Below are positions 1-8,500 of a stretch of DNA of 64,000 bases, piece by piece (positions within the stretch are counted from its first letter, which is position 1; each line of letters starts with the position of its first letter). The notes under the pieces were generated by a model. That model made no database searches. It saw only the letters and a program-made list of their open reading frames with translations, and had not been told where the DNA came from. The stretch lies in contig JAFQCH010000023.1 in NCBI GenBank assembly GCA_017416485.1, forward strand, positions 271,613 through 335,612. Reading direction: 5' to 3'. Both the position numbers and the translations under genes were made by a program. Source of the stretch: Clostridia bacterium (GTDB lineage: Bacteria > Bacillota > Clostridia > Oscillospirales > Acutalibacteraceae).

Positions 1-1352
1 AGAATATATTCGCGGTTCAGATGACGCAGTTTGATTTCTGCCACATATTCAGCCTGAATCTGATCAATACCGAAGCCAATCATAAGGTTCGGAACAACCT
101 GACTTTCTTCTTCGGTTTCACGCACAATACGGATTGCCTTGTCAATATCAAGCAAAATTTTCTGCAATGCCTTGAGCAGATGCAGACGATCCCTTGCTTT
201 GTTCAGGTCAAAATAAACACGCCTTTGCACACATTCGGTTCGATATGCAATCCACTCAAGAAGAAGATCTTTTACACCAAGCACCATTGGTGTTCCCGCA
301 ATGAGAACATTGAAATTGCATGTGAATGTATCTTCCAGCGGTGTCTTCTTAAAAAGATTTTGCATCAGTTTTTCAGGATCGACACCGCGCTTTAAGTCGA
401 TCGTGATTTTAAGACCCGCTTTATCGGTTTCATCACGAACATCACTGATTTCACGCACTTTCCCTGTTTTTACCAAGTCGATGATTTTATCAATGATTGC
501 TTCACAGGTGGTCGTTGCGGGAATTTCTTTGATATCAATGCAGTTATTGGATTTGTCGTATTCATATTTTGCGCGCAGACGGACGGGGCCTCTGCCGGTA
601 GCATACACTTCCGCCATTTTCTGACGGTCATAAATGACTTGTCCCCCACCTCTGAAATCAGGTGCCAACATAGTATCAAGCACATCATGTTCGGGATTTT
701 TAATCAACGCAATGGCGGTTTCGCACACTTCGCGCAGGTTGAATGAACAGATGTTGCTTGCCATGCCGACAGCAATACCCATGTTGCTGTTTACAAGAAT
801 GGACGGGAATGTAACGGGAAACAAAGTAGGTTCCGTGGTGGTGTTATCGTAGTTAGGAACAAAATCAACCGTGTCTTTATCAATATCTCTGAACAACTCT
901 GCACAGAAACTTTCAAGTTTTGCTTCCGTATAACGGGAAGCTGCATACTGCATATTTTTGGAATACGCCTTACCGAAGTTACCTTTTGAATCAACATACG
1001 GATGCAACAAAGCCTCATTGCCGCGGGTCAGACGAACCATTGTTTCGTAAATTGCTGCATCACCGTGCGGATTGAGCTTCATGGTGCTGCCGACAATGTT
1101 TGCCGATTTTGTTCTTACACCGTTGAGAAGACCCATTTTATACATTGTATAAAGCAGTTTTCTGTGCGAGGGCTTGAAACCGTCAATTTCGGGGATTGCA
1201 CGGGACATGATAACACTCATGCAATACGGCATATAGTTGATTTCAAGCGTATCGGTGATGAGCTGACTTTCAACAATACCGGCACCCTGAATATGTGCGC
1301 GGTTATCAACGGGAAGTTTTTCTTCTTCCTGTTTTTTCGGTTTTCTTGCCAT
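1..1352 (-). CDS. Type IIA DNA topoisomerase subunit A (GyrA/ParC type), 3' end outside window
   Basis: This is the breakage-reunion subunit of a gyrase or topoisomerase IV, acting with the B subunit encoded just upstream. The frame reads from an ATG at 1352, preceded by a strong GAGGAGGGG ribosome site, and runs off the window at base 1. The catalytic tyrosine is in AASRYTEAKL (about residue 141). The stretch NPHGDAAIYETMVR (about 95-108) is the QRDR, with Ala where E. coli GyrA has Ser83 and Glu where it has Asp87. The N-terminus (INYMPYCMSVIMSRAIPEIDG) differs from the usual clostridial GyrA, so this may be a topoisomerase IV or second type IIA enzyme. The C-terminal domain that would settle this is not in the window. 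Cotranscribed with the B subunit, 14 bp apart. Confidence 0.93.
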   Translation of the reverse strand, partial: MARKPKKQEEEKLPVDNRAHIQGAGIVESQLITDTLEINYMPYCMSVIMSRAIPEIDGFKPSHRKLLYTMYKMGLLNGVRTKSANIVGSTMKLNPHGDAAIYETMVRLTRGNEALLHPYVDSKGNFGKAYSKNMQYAASRYTEAKLESFCAELFRDIDKDTVDFVPNYDNTTTEPTLFPVTFPSILVNSNMGIAVGMASNICSFNLREVCETAIALIKNPEHDVLDTMLAPDFRGGGQVIYDRQKMAEVYATGRGPVRLRAKYEYDKSNNCIDIKEIPATTTCEAIIDKIIDLVKTGKVREISDVRDETDKAGLKITIDLKRGVDPEKLMQNLFKKTPLEDTFTCNFNVLIAGTPMVLGVKDLLLEWIAYRTECVQRRVYFDLNKARDRLHLLKALQKILLDIDKAIRIVRETEEESQVVPNLMIGFGIDQIQAEYVAEIKLRHLNREYI

Positions 1353-1366
1353 AGAATCCCCTCCTC

Positions 1367-3352
1367 TCAATAAATGTCTGCCAGTTCAATATAAAGATGA
1401 CCGTAATCTGCAATATGCTGTTTTCTTGCGGCAAGATTATCACCGAGCAGCATTTCGAATGTGTCATCAATTTGTGCGGGATCAGAGTTCGGCTCCACCT
1501 TGATAAGTCTTCTTGTTTGCGGGTTCATGGTGGTCAGCCACATCATGTCGGCATCGTTTTCACCAAGACCTTTTGAGCGCTGAATGGTGTATTTTTTATC
1601 ACCGATCTGCTCCAACGCTTCCTGCTTTTCTTTTTCGGTATAGCAAAACCAGGTTTCATCCTTGCAGGTAATTTCATAAAGTGGTGATTCCGCAATAAAA
1701 ACCTTTCCCTCGGAAATCAAAGAGGGCATCAGTGCATAGAACATGGAAAGAATCAGGGTTCGGATCTGGAAACCATCAACATCCGCGTCGGTACAGATAA
1801 TAACTTTACTCCAACGCAGGTTATCAATATTGAATTCCGCAACACCTTTTGCGGACTTATCCTTGATTTCAACACCGCAACCAAGCACCTTGATGAGGTC
1901 GGTAATGATTTCACTCTTGAAGATCTTGCTGTATTCAGCTTTCAGACAGTTAAGAATCTTACCGCGAACAGGAATAACGGCCTGAAATGCGGAATCTCTT
2001 GCCTGTTTGCAGGCCCCCAAAGCCGAATCGCCCTCCACAATAAAGATTTCGCGCTCATTAACATCCTTGCTGCGGCAATCAACAAACTTTTCGACTCTGT
2101 TTGCCATATCGTTGGATGCAGTCAGCGTCTTTTTGAGGTTCAATCTTGTTGCTTCCGAACGCACACGTGAACGCATGTTGATGAGAATGCGATCGCAGAT
2201 TTTCTGCGCATCCATCGGATTTTCAATAAAATAGATTTCCAGTTGATGGCGGAAAAATTCCGTCATTGCCTCTTGGATAAATTTATTGGTGATTGCTTTC
2301 TTTGTCTGATTTTCGTAAGATGTTTGTGTTGAGAAAGAAGAAATGACCAAAACAAGACAATCTTCAATATCCTGGAAAGTGATTTTGGAGTCTGTTTTTG
2401 CGTATTTTCCGTTCTGCTTGAGATAGGCATCAATCTGCGACACAAAGGCACTGCGCACAGCCTTTTCGGGTGCGCCGCCGTATTCAAGATAACTTGAATT
2501 ATGATAATATTCTTTCAATTGAATTTTTTCCGAAAAAGAAAGAGCAGCATTGATCTTTAATTTATAATCAGGCTTGTCCTCACGGTCACGGCCGACACGT
2601 TCGGCAAACCAGATCTGCGAAGGCACAATTCCTTTATCGCCGAGAAATTCATTGATGTAGTCTTCAATACCATGCTCGTACAGATATTCAAATGTTTCAA
2701 ACTTGCTTTCTGTCAGTTGATTTTTCAAAACAAATTTGATTCCCGGATTCACAACAGATTGCCGCTTGAGCACATCCTGATAATAATCAAGAGGGATACT
2801 GATATCGGTAAAAACCTCAAGATCCGGCTTCCAACGGATACGAGTTCCCGTATCTCTTTTGGCATAAGGCTCTTTGTGCAGGCCGCCAAGGTTCTCACCG
2901 TGTTCAAAATGCAGTTTATATAGGAAGCCGCCTGAATGAATTTCCGCATCCATAAATTCGGATGCGTACTGTGTTGAACAAAGTCCCAAACCGTTCAAAC
3001 CGATAGAAAACTCATAATTCCCGCCGGAATTGGTATCATACTTACCGCCTGCATACATTTCACAAAACAACAATTCCCAATTATATCGTTGTTCATTATT
3101 ATTAAAATCAACGGGCATACCGCGACCAAAATCCTGCACTTCAATACTGCGATCCAGATAGCGGGTGATAACAATTTTATCTCCGTAACCTTCCCTTGCC
3201 TCGTCAACCGAGTTGGAAATGATTTCAAAAACAGAATGCTTGCAACCTTCCAGGCCGTCATCGCCAAAGATAACAGCGGGACGTTTTCTGACACGGTCAG
3301 CACCTTTCAGGGAAACAATACTGTCATTTCCGTAATCGTTCTTCTTTGCCAT
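1367..3352 (-). CDS. Type IIA DNA topoisomerase subunit B (GyrB/ParE type)
   Basis: The ATPase subunit of the same topoisomerase, 661 aa. The GHKL ATPase domain shows the Bergerat motifs SNSVDEAREG (about 50), DFGRGMP and GLNGLG. The TOPRIM domain carries EGDSALG and DADVDGFQIRT; canonical enzymes have EGDSAGG and DADVDGAHI, so this is a divergent family member. An upstream in-frame ATG at 3364 is part of the ribosome site itself (ATGGAGGATTCC), so translation starts at the second ATG, 3352 (MAKKND). It is the first gene of a two-gene operon. A gyrB versus parE decision cannot be made from this sequence alone. Confidence 0.92.
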   Translation of the reverse strand: MAKKNDYGNDSIVSLKGADRVRKRPAVIFGDDGLEGCKHSVFEIISNSVDEAREGYGDKIVITRYLDRSIEVQDFGRGMPVDFNNNEQRYNWELLFCEMYAGGKYDTNSGGNYEFSIGLNGLGLCSTQYASEFMDAEIHSGGFLYKLHFEHGENLGGLHKEPYAKRDTGTRIRWKPDLEVFTDISIPLDYYQDVLKRQSVVNPGIKFVLKNQLTESKFETFEYLYEHGIEDYINEFLGDKGIVPSQIWFAERVGRDREDKPDYKLKINAALSFSEKIQLKEYYHNSSYLEYGGAPEKAVRSAFVSQIDAYLKQNGKYAKTDSKITFQDIEDCLVLVISSFSTQTSYENQTKKAITNKFIQEAMTEFFRHQLEIYFIENPMDAQKICDRILINMRSRVRSEATRLNLKKTLTASNDMANRVEKFVDCRSKDVNEREIFIVEGDSALGACKQARDSAFQAVIPVRGKILNCLKAEYSKIFKSEIITDLIKVLGCGVEIKDKSAKGVAEFNIDNLRWSKVIICTDADVDGFQIRTLILSMFYALMPSLISEGKVFIAESPLYEITCKDETWFCYTEKEKQEALEQIGDKKYTIQRSKGLGENDADMMWLTTMNPQTRRLIKVEPNSDPAQIDDTFEMLLGDNLAARKQHIADYGHLYIELADIY

Positions 3353-3383
3353 GGAATCCTCCATTATAATATTTCATTATATA

Positions 3384-3413
3384 ATATTACACCATATTTT
3401 GTTGTTTCGTCAA
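3384..3413 (-). promoter_or_regulatory. Sigma-A-like promoter for the topoisomerase operon
   Basis: On the minus strand TTGACG (3413-3408) and TAATAT (3389-3384) are separated by 18 bp, about 30 bp upstream of the subunit B start. Confidence 0.55.
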
Positions 3414-3496
3414 GTATTATTTTCCATATATCGCGGATATCGCAAATGGGGATAAAATTTTTTTTGAAAAAAATTTAAAAAATCTTAAAAAAGGAC

Positions 3497-3525
3497 TTGA
3501 TTTCTTGAAAAGTTTGTGCTAATAT
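3497..3525 (+). promoter_or_regulatory. Sigma-A-like promoter for secG/tRNA-Lys
   Basis: TTGATT at 3497-3502 and TAATAT at 3520-3525 with a 17-bp spacer, about 48 bp before the secG start. Confidence 0.5.
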
Positions 3526-3572
3526 AATCGGGCACCGAGCAAGAGTGTGCAAACGTAAACTGAAAGGTCGGT

Positions 3573-3848
3573 ATGAAAATGCCCATTTACGAATATATTT
3601 TTGGTTTCATCATGATTGCATTGGCAATTGTTCTTGTTGTTCTGATTCTCTTCCAGCAGAGCCGCAACGCCGGTCTTTCCGGTGCCATCGCCGGCGGTTC
3701 CGATAACTTCTTCGGAAAGAACAAGAGCAACAGCAAAGACGAAAAACTTGCAAGACTTACCAAAATCCTTGCTGTCGTCTTCTTTGTTATTACATTGTTT
3801 GCAACTTTCTTCTTCGCTTTCATGAAAGGAAAGTACGGCATAGCTTGA
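3573..3848 (+). CDS. secG: Preprotein translocase subunit SecG
   Basis: Small inner-membrane subunit of the SecYEG channel, 91 aa, typical length. It shows two transmembrane helices (about residues 6-27 and 64-85), separated by the family loop QQSRNAGLSGAIAGGSDNFFG and a basic Lys-rich stretch. A ribosome site AAAGGT lies just upstream. An in-frame ATG two codons later (3579) is an alternative start. The TGA stop (3846-3848) overlaps the first two bases of the tRNA-Lys gene, so the two share a transcript. Confidence 0.96.
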   Translation: MKMPIYEYIFGFIMIALAIVLVVLILFQQSRNAGLSGAIAGGSDNFFGKNKSNSKDEKLARLTKILAVVFFVITLFATFFFAFMKGKYGIA

Positions 3849-3922
3849 TCCAGTAGCTCAGCAGGCAGAGCACCTGCCTTTTAAGCAGGGTGTCCGGAGT
3901 TCGAATCTCCGCTGGATCACCA
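3847..3922 (+). tRNA. tRNA-Lys (anticodon UUU)
   Basis: A complete 76-nt cloverleaf. The 7-bp acceptor stem is GATCCAG/CTGGATC, the D stem GCTC/GAGC, the anticodon stem CCTGC/GCAGG around loop CTTTTAA, and the T stem CGGAG/CTCCG. The CCA end is encoded. The first two bases lie inside the secG stop codon. Confidence 0.97.
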
Positions 3923-3926
3923 AAAA

Positions 3927-3959
3927 AAATCCGAAAAGCATTTGCTTTTCGGATTTTTT
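3927..3959 (+). terminator. Intrinsic terminator after tRNA-Lys
   Basis: A 14-bp perfect stem (AAATCCGAAAAGCA and its complement) with a 2-nt loop runs into a T-tract. It starts 4 nt after the tRNA CCA end. Confidence 0.9.
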
Positions 3960-3989
3960 CTTTATCTTTTCACGCTTTGGAGTTTCACA

Positions 3990-4694
3990 ATGACTGATCA
4001 TCAATCTTTTTCAATACAACCGATTGCACATATCCGAACCGACTTTCCTGCCAAATTCGGCATTCCGCGCCAAAGCATGCTGGTGCAATCTTTGCATGGT
4101 AAAATCATTTTTGAACCGCAATTTCGGAATGCAGATGCCTTGCGCGGATTGGAAGATTTTTCGCACCTGTGGCTCATCTGGCAATTTTCACAAGCAATAA
4201 CGGAAGAATGGTCGCCGACAGTCAGACCGCCACGCCTTGGCGGCAACAAGCGCATGGGTGTTTTTGCAACACGATCCCCGTTTCGCCCGAATTCGCTTGC
4301 ACTGTCTGTTGTAAAAATTGAAAATATCGACCTGCATACACCGCAAGGACCAATTATTACCGTCAGTGGTGTAGATATGCTTGATAATACTCCCGTTTTT
4401 GATATAAAACCCTATCTGCCGCATATTGACAGCATTCCGGAAGCCGCAGGAGGCTTTGCTCTGCCTGTTGCAGAACAAAAATTAGAGGTTGAATTCAGTG
4501 CAAATGCACTGTCAACCCTGCCGCAGGATTTGCTTCTTCCTATACAGGCCATTCTTGCGCAGGATCCCAGACCGCACTATCAGGAAGATGAAAACAGAAC
4601 ATACGGCTTCCATTATAATAAATACGAAATTCACTTTCGCGTAAAAGGAAATAAAGTGACTGTTGTTTCTGCAACCTTCATGCAAACTACCTGA
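3990..4694 (+). CDS. trmO: tRNA (N6-threonylcarbamoyladenosine-37) methyltransferase TrmO
   Basis: TsaA/YaeB-family SAM-dependent enzyme that N6-methylates t6A37 in tRNA-Thr; 234 aa, close to the usual length. Conserved blocks seen are IAHIRTDFPAKFGIPRQ near the N-terminus, LEDFSHLWLIWQF, GVFATRSPFRPNSLALS, and VDMLDNTPVFDIKPYLPHID. The later NRTYGFHYNKYEIHFRV matches the C-terminal part of the family. The start at 3990 is chosen because it has TTTGGAG 9 nt upstream; a longer frame would begin inside the tRNA terminator. It converges with the small membrane gene and overlaps it by 8 bp. Confidence 0.9.
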   Translation: MTDHQSFSIQPIAHIRTDFPAKFGIPRQSMLVQSLHGKIIFEPQFRNADALRGLEDFSHLWLIWQFSQAITEEWSPTVRPPRLGGNKRMGVFATRSPFRPNSLALSVVKIENIDLHTPQGPIITVSGVDMLDNTPVFDIKPYLPHIDSIPEAAGGFALPVAEQKLEVEFSANALSTLPQDLLLPIQAILAQDPRPHYQEDENRTYGFHYNKYEIHFRVKGNKVTVVSATFMQTT

Positions 4695-4950
4695 CGGCAT
4701 ATTTTTTATAGACCGGCTCAAATAAAAGCGCAAAAAAGAATCCCAGCCCCAGAATGGACTTTATATTTTTAACAACAACTTCAAAATAATACATACTTAT
4801 GTAATATTCTTCAGTTCTGCCTGCCGACAACGCAAAATACATCGCGGCAATAATCAGAAAAAAGACAATTGCCGCAGTAATTTTTATAATTTTTTTTGAA
4901 ATCGGATTAAAAGAAGACAAAAAATCAAAGAACTCATACATCGTTTTCAT
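4687..4950 (-). CDS. Small two-helix membrane protein of unknown function
   Basis: About 87 aa. I do not recognise a family. Starting at MKTMYEFFDF it has two hydrophobic helices (about residues 24-44 and 66-80) with basic flanks, ending PVYKKYAVR. The start is uncertain: in-frame ATGs exist at 4995, 4962, 4950 and 4941, and 4950 has a weak GGTGAT 6-10 nt upstream. The 3' end overlaps trmO by 8 bp in convergent orientation. The coding call rests on the intact frame and membrane-like composition only. Confidence 0.55.
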   Translation of the reverse strand: MKTMYEFFDFLSSFNPISKKIIKITAAIVFFLIIAAMYFALSAGRTEEYYISMYYFEVVVKNIKSILGLGFFFALLFEPVYKKYAVR

Positions 4951-5051
4951 TGCAATCACCATTTTTACATTATCAAAATCGCATTTCATTTGCAATATAA
5001 AATATATGGAAATAAAAAACGCAATAAATTGATATTTTTTTTATTTTCTGA

Positions 5052-5080
5052 TTGCAAGCAACAATATCTTGTGCTATAAT
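5052..5080 (+). promoter_or_regulatory. nrdR promoter with a candidate NrdR box in the spacer
   Basis: TTGCAA (5052-5057) and TATAAT (5075-5080) are 17 bp apart. The spacer contains CAACAATATCTTGTGC (5059-5074), a dyad matching most positions of the NrdR box (ACACWATATWTWGTGT), suggesting autoregulation. Only one box is seen; NrdR usually binds tandem boxes. Confidence 0.55.
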
Positions 5081-5108
5081 AAGCCCATTAAATAAAGGTG
5101 GTACTTTT

Positions 5109-5564
5109 ATGAAATGTCCGTTTTGTGCATACATTGAAAGCAAAGTCATTGACTCCCGCCCGGCTGATGACGGTCAAAAAATCCGCCGCCGCAGAGAGTG
5201 CATGCAATGCGCCAAAAGATTTACAACTTACGAAGCAATTGAAAGCATGCCGGTTATTGTTGTTAAACGCGACAAATCCAGGCAGGTGTTTGACCGAAAC
5301 AAACTGCTCAGCGGCATGCTCAGAGCTTGTGTAAAGCGTCCCGTTACGCTCGAACAAATCGAATCTGCCATTGATGAAATTGAAACACACCTTCAGAATT
5401 CTTTGGACAGAGAAATCAGTTCAACACAATTGGGTGAATTGACTCTGCAAAAACTCAAAGATATTGATGAAATTGCCTATGTTCGATTTGCTTCCGTTTA
5501 TCGTGATTTTAAAGACATTGATTCTTTCCTGAGTGAATTAAATAATCTGCGCAAAAACAAATAA
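5109..5564 (+). CDS. nrdR: Transcriptional regulator NrdR
   Basis: Zinc-ribbon plus ATP-cone repressor of ribonucleotide reductase genes, 151 aa, the normal size. The zinc ribbon is MKCPFC..ES.V.DSR followed by RRRECMQCAKRFTTYE (residues 1-46). The ATP-cone follows (VVKRDKSRQVFDRNKLLSGM onward). The start at 5109 follows AAAGGTGG and gives the canonical MKCPFC N-terminus. It stands alone between a promoter and a terminator. Confidence 0.97.
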   Translation: MKCPFCAYIESKVIDSRPADDGQKIRRRRECMQCAKRFTTYEAIESMPVIVVKRDKSRQVFDRNKLLSGMLRACVKRPVTLEQIESAIDEIETHLQNSLDREISSTQLGELTLQKLKDIDEIAYVRFASVYRDFKDIDSFLSELNNLRKNK

Positions 5565-5568
5565 TAAA

Positions 5569-5596
5569 GAGCCGATTGCAAAATCGGCTCTCATTC
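5569..5596 (+). terminator. Intrinsic terminator after nrdR
   Basis: Perfect 9-bp stem GAGCCGATT/AATCGGCTC with loop GCAA, followed by a T-rich tail. Confidence 0.8.
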
Positions 5597-5626
5597 TTCT
5601 TTACATAAACAAAAGGAGTGATTTAT

Positions 5627-6433
5627 ATGACCATCGGCTTTATCGGTTGCGGCAACATGGCGCAACCCATCATAAGAAGCCTTATTGAAAAAGGACTTTA
5701 TGCAAAAAACAATGTTTACGTGTATGATACAGACACAGAAAAAATGAACACCTTCTGCGAAGCCAACGGCACAAATGCCACGCAGAATGAAGATGAAATC
5801 ATCCGTTCCTGCGAAACTGTTTTTCTCTGTATAAAACCGCAGGGGTTTGTTGATCTGTTTGCTAAAACCAAAACTGCGTTTATTGATTGCAATCCGTTTG
5901 TTGTTTCCATTGCCGCCGGCAAAGAAATTGCTTTTATTGAAAATCACCTCTCCCCTGCACTTCGAATCGGCAGAGTTTTTCCGAATCTGAATGCGAGTGT
6001 GTGCCAATCCGCCTCGGCATATTGTATCAACACAGCCTGCACACAAACAGAAAAAGAATTGCTCGGTAATATCGTGTCCTGCTTCGGCTCGGCATTGTTT
6101 TATCCCGAAACTTTATTTTCACAATTCGGTGTACTCGGCGGTTGCTCACCTGCTTACACATTTATGTACATTGATTCTCTTGCAAAAGCAGCAGAGAAGA
6201 ATGGTGTTTCCAAAGAAGTCGCACGATCCACAGCCATTCAATCTGTTTTGGGCAGTGCCTTATATATGCAACAATCGGGAATCGATCCTGAAATTCTGAT
6301 CAATCGCGTCTGCTCTAAAGGCGGCACAACCATTGAGGGAGTTACATCCTTGCGCAATGCAGATTTGCAATCCATTGTATGCACTGCGTATGAAGCATCC
6401 CTTCGGAGAGATAAGGAATTAAGTCAAAATTAA
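5627..6433 (+). CDS. proC: Pyrroline-5-carboxylate reductase
   Basis: NAD(P)H-dependent last step of proline synthesis, 268 aa, normal length. The Rossmann motif GFIGCGNMAQPI is at the N-terminus. The C-terminal dimerisation domain has LGGCSPAYTFMYIDSLAKAAEKNG and VCSKGGTTIEGV, both diagnostic. The ribosome site AAAGGAG (5612-5618) fixes the ATG at 5627; a GTG three codons earlier lies at the ribosome site and is unlikely. Single-gene unit. Confidence 0.95.
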   Translation: MTIGFIGCGNMAQPIIRSLIEKGLYAKNNVYVYDTDTEKMNTFCEANGTNATQNEDEIIRSCETVFLCIKPQGFVDLFAKTKTAFIDCNPFVVSIAAGKEIAFIENHLSPALRIGRVFPNLNASVCQSASAYCINTACTQTEKELLGNIVSCFGSALFYPETLFSQFGVLGGCSPAYTFMYIDSLAKAAEKNGVSKEVARSTAIQSVLGSALYMQQSGIDPEILINRVCSKGGTTIEGVTSLRNADLQSIVCTAYEASLRRDKELSQN

Positions 6434-6462
6434 AATAAAAAATAAAAATGTTAAAAAAAGAC

Positions 6463-6491
6463 TTGTTATTTTTAAGTTTTTATAATATAAT
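6463..6491 (+). promoter_or_regulatory. Sigma-A-like promoter for the PpiC foldase gene
   Basis: TTGTTA (6463-6468) and consensus TATAAT (6486-6491) with a 17-bp spacer; 63 bp to the start codon. Confidence 0.65.
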
Positions 6492-6553
6492 GTTTTAAAG
6501 TGTGGAAATTTAATATTTCCAATGAAGTTTATATTGTTGAAAGGTGTATCACA

Positions 6554-8413
6554 ATGGAAAACAAAAAAACCGAACATGATTACCGCGCAGAAAGAAAGGC
6601 AAGACTTGCCAAAAACGCTGCAAAAGGTAAAAACAAAACTCTTGATACTTACAAGCTGGTAAAAGGTGTTCTTTGCGTCATCTGCGCTGTTCTTGTTGTT
6701 GCTGCTGCTGTCGGCGTCTGCTTTGCTTACGGCGTACCGCAGAGATTGCTTCCCGCTGTTACCGTCGGCGACAGAACTTACTCTGTTGCAGAATACGAGT
6801 ATTACTATGCAACCGTTTACGGTTCTCATGCACAGCAATCCTATGAAGCTGCTCAACAGTACGGCAGCCCTGCCCTGCTTGCTGCACTCGGCCAGTATGA
6901 TTACTCTGTTCATCCCGAAAAACAGAGCAAAACCGAAGGCGAAGAAACAATCACATGGGCTGCTTTCTTTGACAAATACATCATTGATATGTTCCAGACT
7001 TATGAATACTACTTTGCCCAGTGCGAAGAACTCGGCATTGAACTTGATGAAGTCGATATGACAGAAATTGACGAGGCAGTGGCTTCCGTTCAGACCTATG
7101 CTGATATGTACAGCGTTTCCCTGAACCGTTACCTTGGTTCTTATTACGGCAACGGCATGACCGAAAAACTCTACAGAGAAACCCTGAAAGATCAGAAACT
7201 TGCCGAAAAGTACCTTACCCACATTGAAGAATCCAACAAAGCTGCCGTAACCGATGATGCAATTGAAGCCGCTTATAATGCAGATCCGACCGCTTATCAG
7301 GTAGCAGACCTGCGCGTTTTCGGTTTTGCAGCAGACGGTTCTTCCGTTACCGGCGCAAATACTGAAACCACCGAAAACGCAGCATCCGTTTCTGATGGTG
7401 ATGTCGCAGTAACAGACGGTGATGTTGCTGCTGAAAATGACATCCTGAAAAAAGCAGAAGAATTCTGCAACCGCATCACCGATGAACAGTCCTTTGTTGA
7501 CCTTGCTGTTGAATATGCAGCAGAAGCAGACAAAGAAACCTTCAAGAATGACTCCGCAACCGTTGTTAATGCAATCAGCAAATCGGTTGTTACTTCCAAC
7601 ATTTCCGAAGAATTGGCAGAATGGTTGTTTGCCGAAGGCAGAGCACAGGGCGATAAATACTTTGTGGAAGCTGACGACGGTGATTTTATTTACGTAGTCT
7701 ATGTCACAAAGCCGGCTTACCGTGAAGACAGCCCGAAGGTTGACGTTCGCCATATCCTTGTTTCCTATGAAACCGGCGTAAACCATATGGAAGCACATAC
7801 AAAAGACGGAACCGAACACACTGCTGATGAAGCTGCCATTTTTGCCGCTGATGTTGCAAACGCAGTTAAAGAATTCGACCTTACGGTTGATTATGATTTT
7901 GCACTTGCACAGAACGAAAAATACACGCAGGATGTTGTTAACGCTACCTATTCCGCAACATACGATATTTACGAAGCTTACCTTGAAAAGGCAACCGAAG
8001 AAAACTTTGCAGAACTGGCTGATCAGTACAGTGCAGATACTTCTTCTACCGCTGCTACCGAAGACGGTGCTACCGGCGGCCTGTATGAAGATATTGCAAA
8101 AGGCTCCATGGTTGAAAACTTCGACAACTGGATTTATGATGAATCCAGAAAAGCCGGGGATGTCGGCATTGTTCAGACTGAATACGGTTTCCACATCATC
8201 TACTTCGTTGCTCAGAACGAAAGAGCTGACTGGGAAGACACTGTTATTGCATCTCTCACCAGCGAAACCACCGAAACTTTCAATACGATGCTTGAAGAAC
8301 TTGCAGCGGACGACAGCAATGTAAAACTTTCCGCATTCAAGAATTACGCCTACAACAAATCCATTGAACTGATCGAAAAGATTTACGGCGGCAACTACTT
8401 TGAAGTTGAATAA
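6554..8413 (+). CDS. Membrane-anchored PpiC-type peptidyl-prolyl isomerase (PrsA/SurA-like foldase)
   Basis: 619 aa extracytoplasmic chaperone. A basic N-terminus (about 40 residues) leads into one transmembrane anchor (about 41-63, GVLCVICAVLVVAAAVGVCF). A long SurA-like region with many Tyr and Glu residues follows, including VTVGDRTYSVAEYEYYY. The parvulin domain is in the C-terminal third: VDVRHILVSYE, FAELADQYSAD, GATGGLYEDIAKGSMVENF and YGFHIIYFV are the family blocks, though a roughly 50-residue insertion splits the start of the domain. An acidic SDGDVAVTDGD linker lies near residue 285. The start at 6554 follows GAAAGGTG. It has no lipobox, unlike Bacillus PrsA. Confidence 0.88.
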   Translation: MENKKTEHDYRAERKARLAKNAAKGKNKTLDTYKLVKGVLCVICAVLVVAAAVGVCFAYGVPQRLLPAVTVGDRTYSVAEYEYYYATVYGSHAQQSYEAAQQYGSPALLAALGQYDYSVHPEKQSKTEGEETITWAAFFDKYIIDMFQTYEYYFAQCEELGIELDEVDMTEIDEAVASVQTYADMYSVSLNRYLGSYYGNGMTEKLYRETLKDQKLAEKYLTHIEESNKAAVTDDAIEAAYNADPTAYQVADLRVFGFAADGSSVTGANTETTENAASVSDGDVAVTDGDVAAENDILKKAEEFCNRITDEQSFVDLAVEYAAEADKETFKNDSATVVNAISKSVVTSNISEELAEWLFAEGRAQGDKYFVEADDGDFIYVVYVTKPAYREDSPKVDVRHILVSYETGVNHMEAHTKDGTEHTADEAAIFAADVANAVKEFDLTVDYDFALAQNEKYTQDVVNATYSATYDIYEAYLEKATEENFAELADQYSADTSSTAATEDGATGGLYEDIAKGSMVENFDNWIYDESRKAGDVGIVQTEYGFHIIYFVAQNERADWEDTVIASLTSETTETFNTMLEELAADDSNVKLSAFKNYAYNKSIELIEKIYGGNYFEVE

Positions 8414-8421
8414 TAATGCTT

Positions 8422-8453
8422 GGCACTGTCTTTACAGACAGTGCCGTTTTTTT
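8422..8453 (+). terminator. Intrinsic terminator after the foldase gene
   Basis: Stem GGCACTGTCT/AGACAGTGCC with loop TTAC, followed by GTTTTTTT. Confidence 0.9.
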
Positions 8454-8460
8454 ACAGTAA

Positions 8461-8497
8461 AATCCCCCGATTTTTTGCAAATCGGGGGATTGTTTGT
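8461..8497. terminator. Second, probably bidirectional, terminator hairpin
   Basis: A 13-bp stem AATCCCCCGATTT/AAATCGGGGGATT with a T-rich tail on the plus strand and a short TTTTA on the minus strand. It sits 3' of the convergent M20 peptidase gene. Confidence 0.75.
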
Positions 8498-8500
8498 TTT

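Noticed and set aside
6419..8194. Very long minus-strand frame opposite the foldase gene
   Set aside because: Its Cys/Phe-rich translation is antisense to a clear PpiC protein with promoter, ribosome site and terminator.
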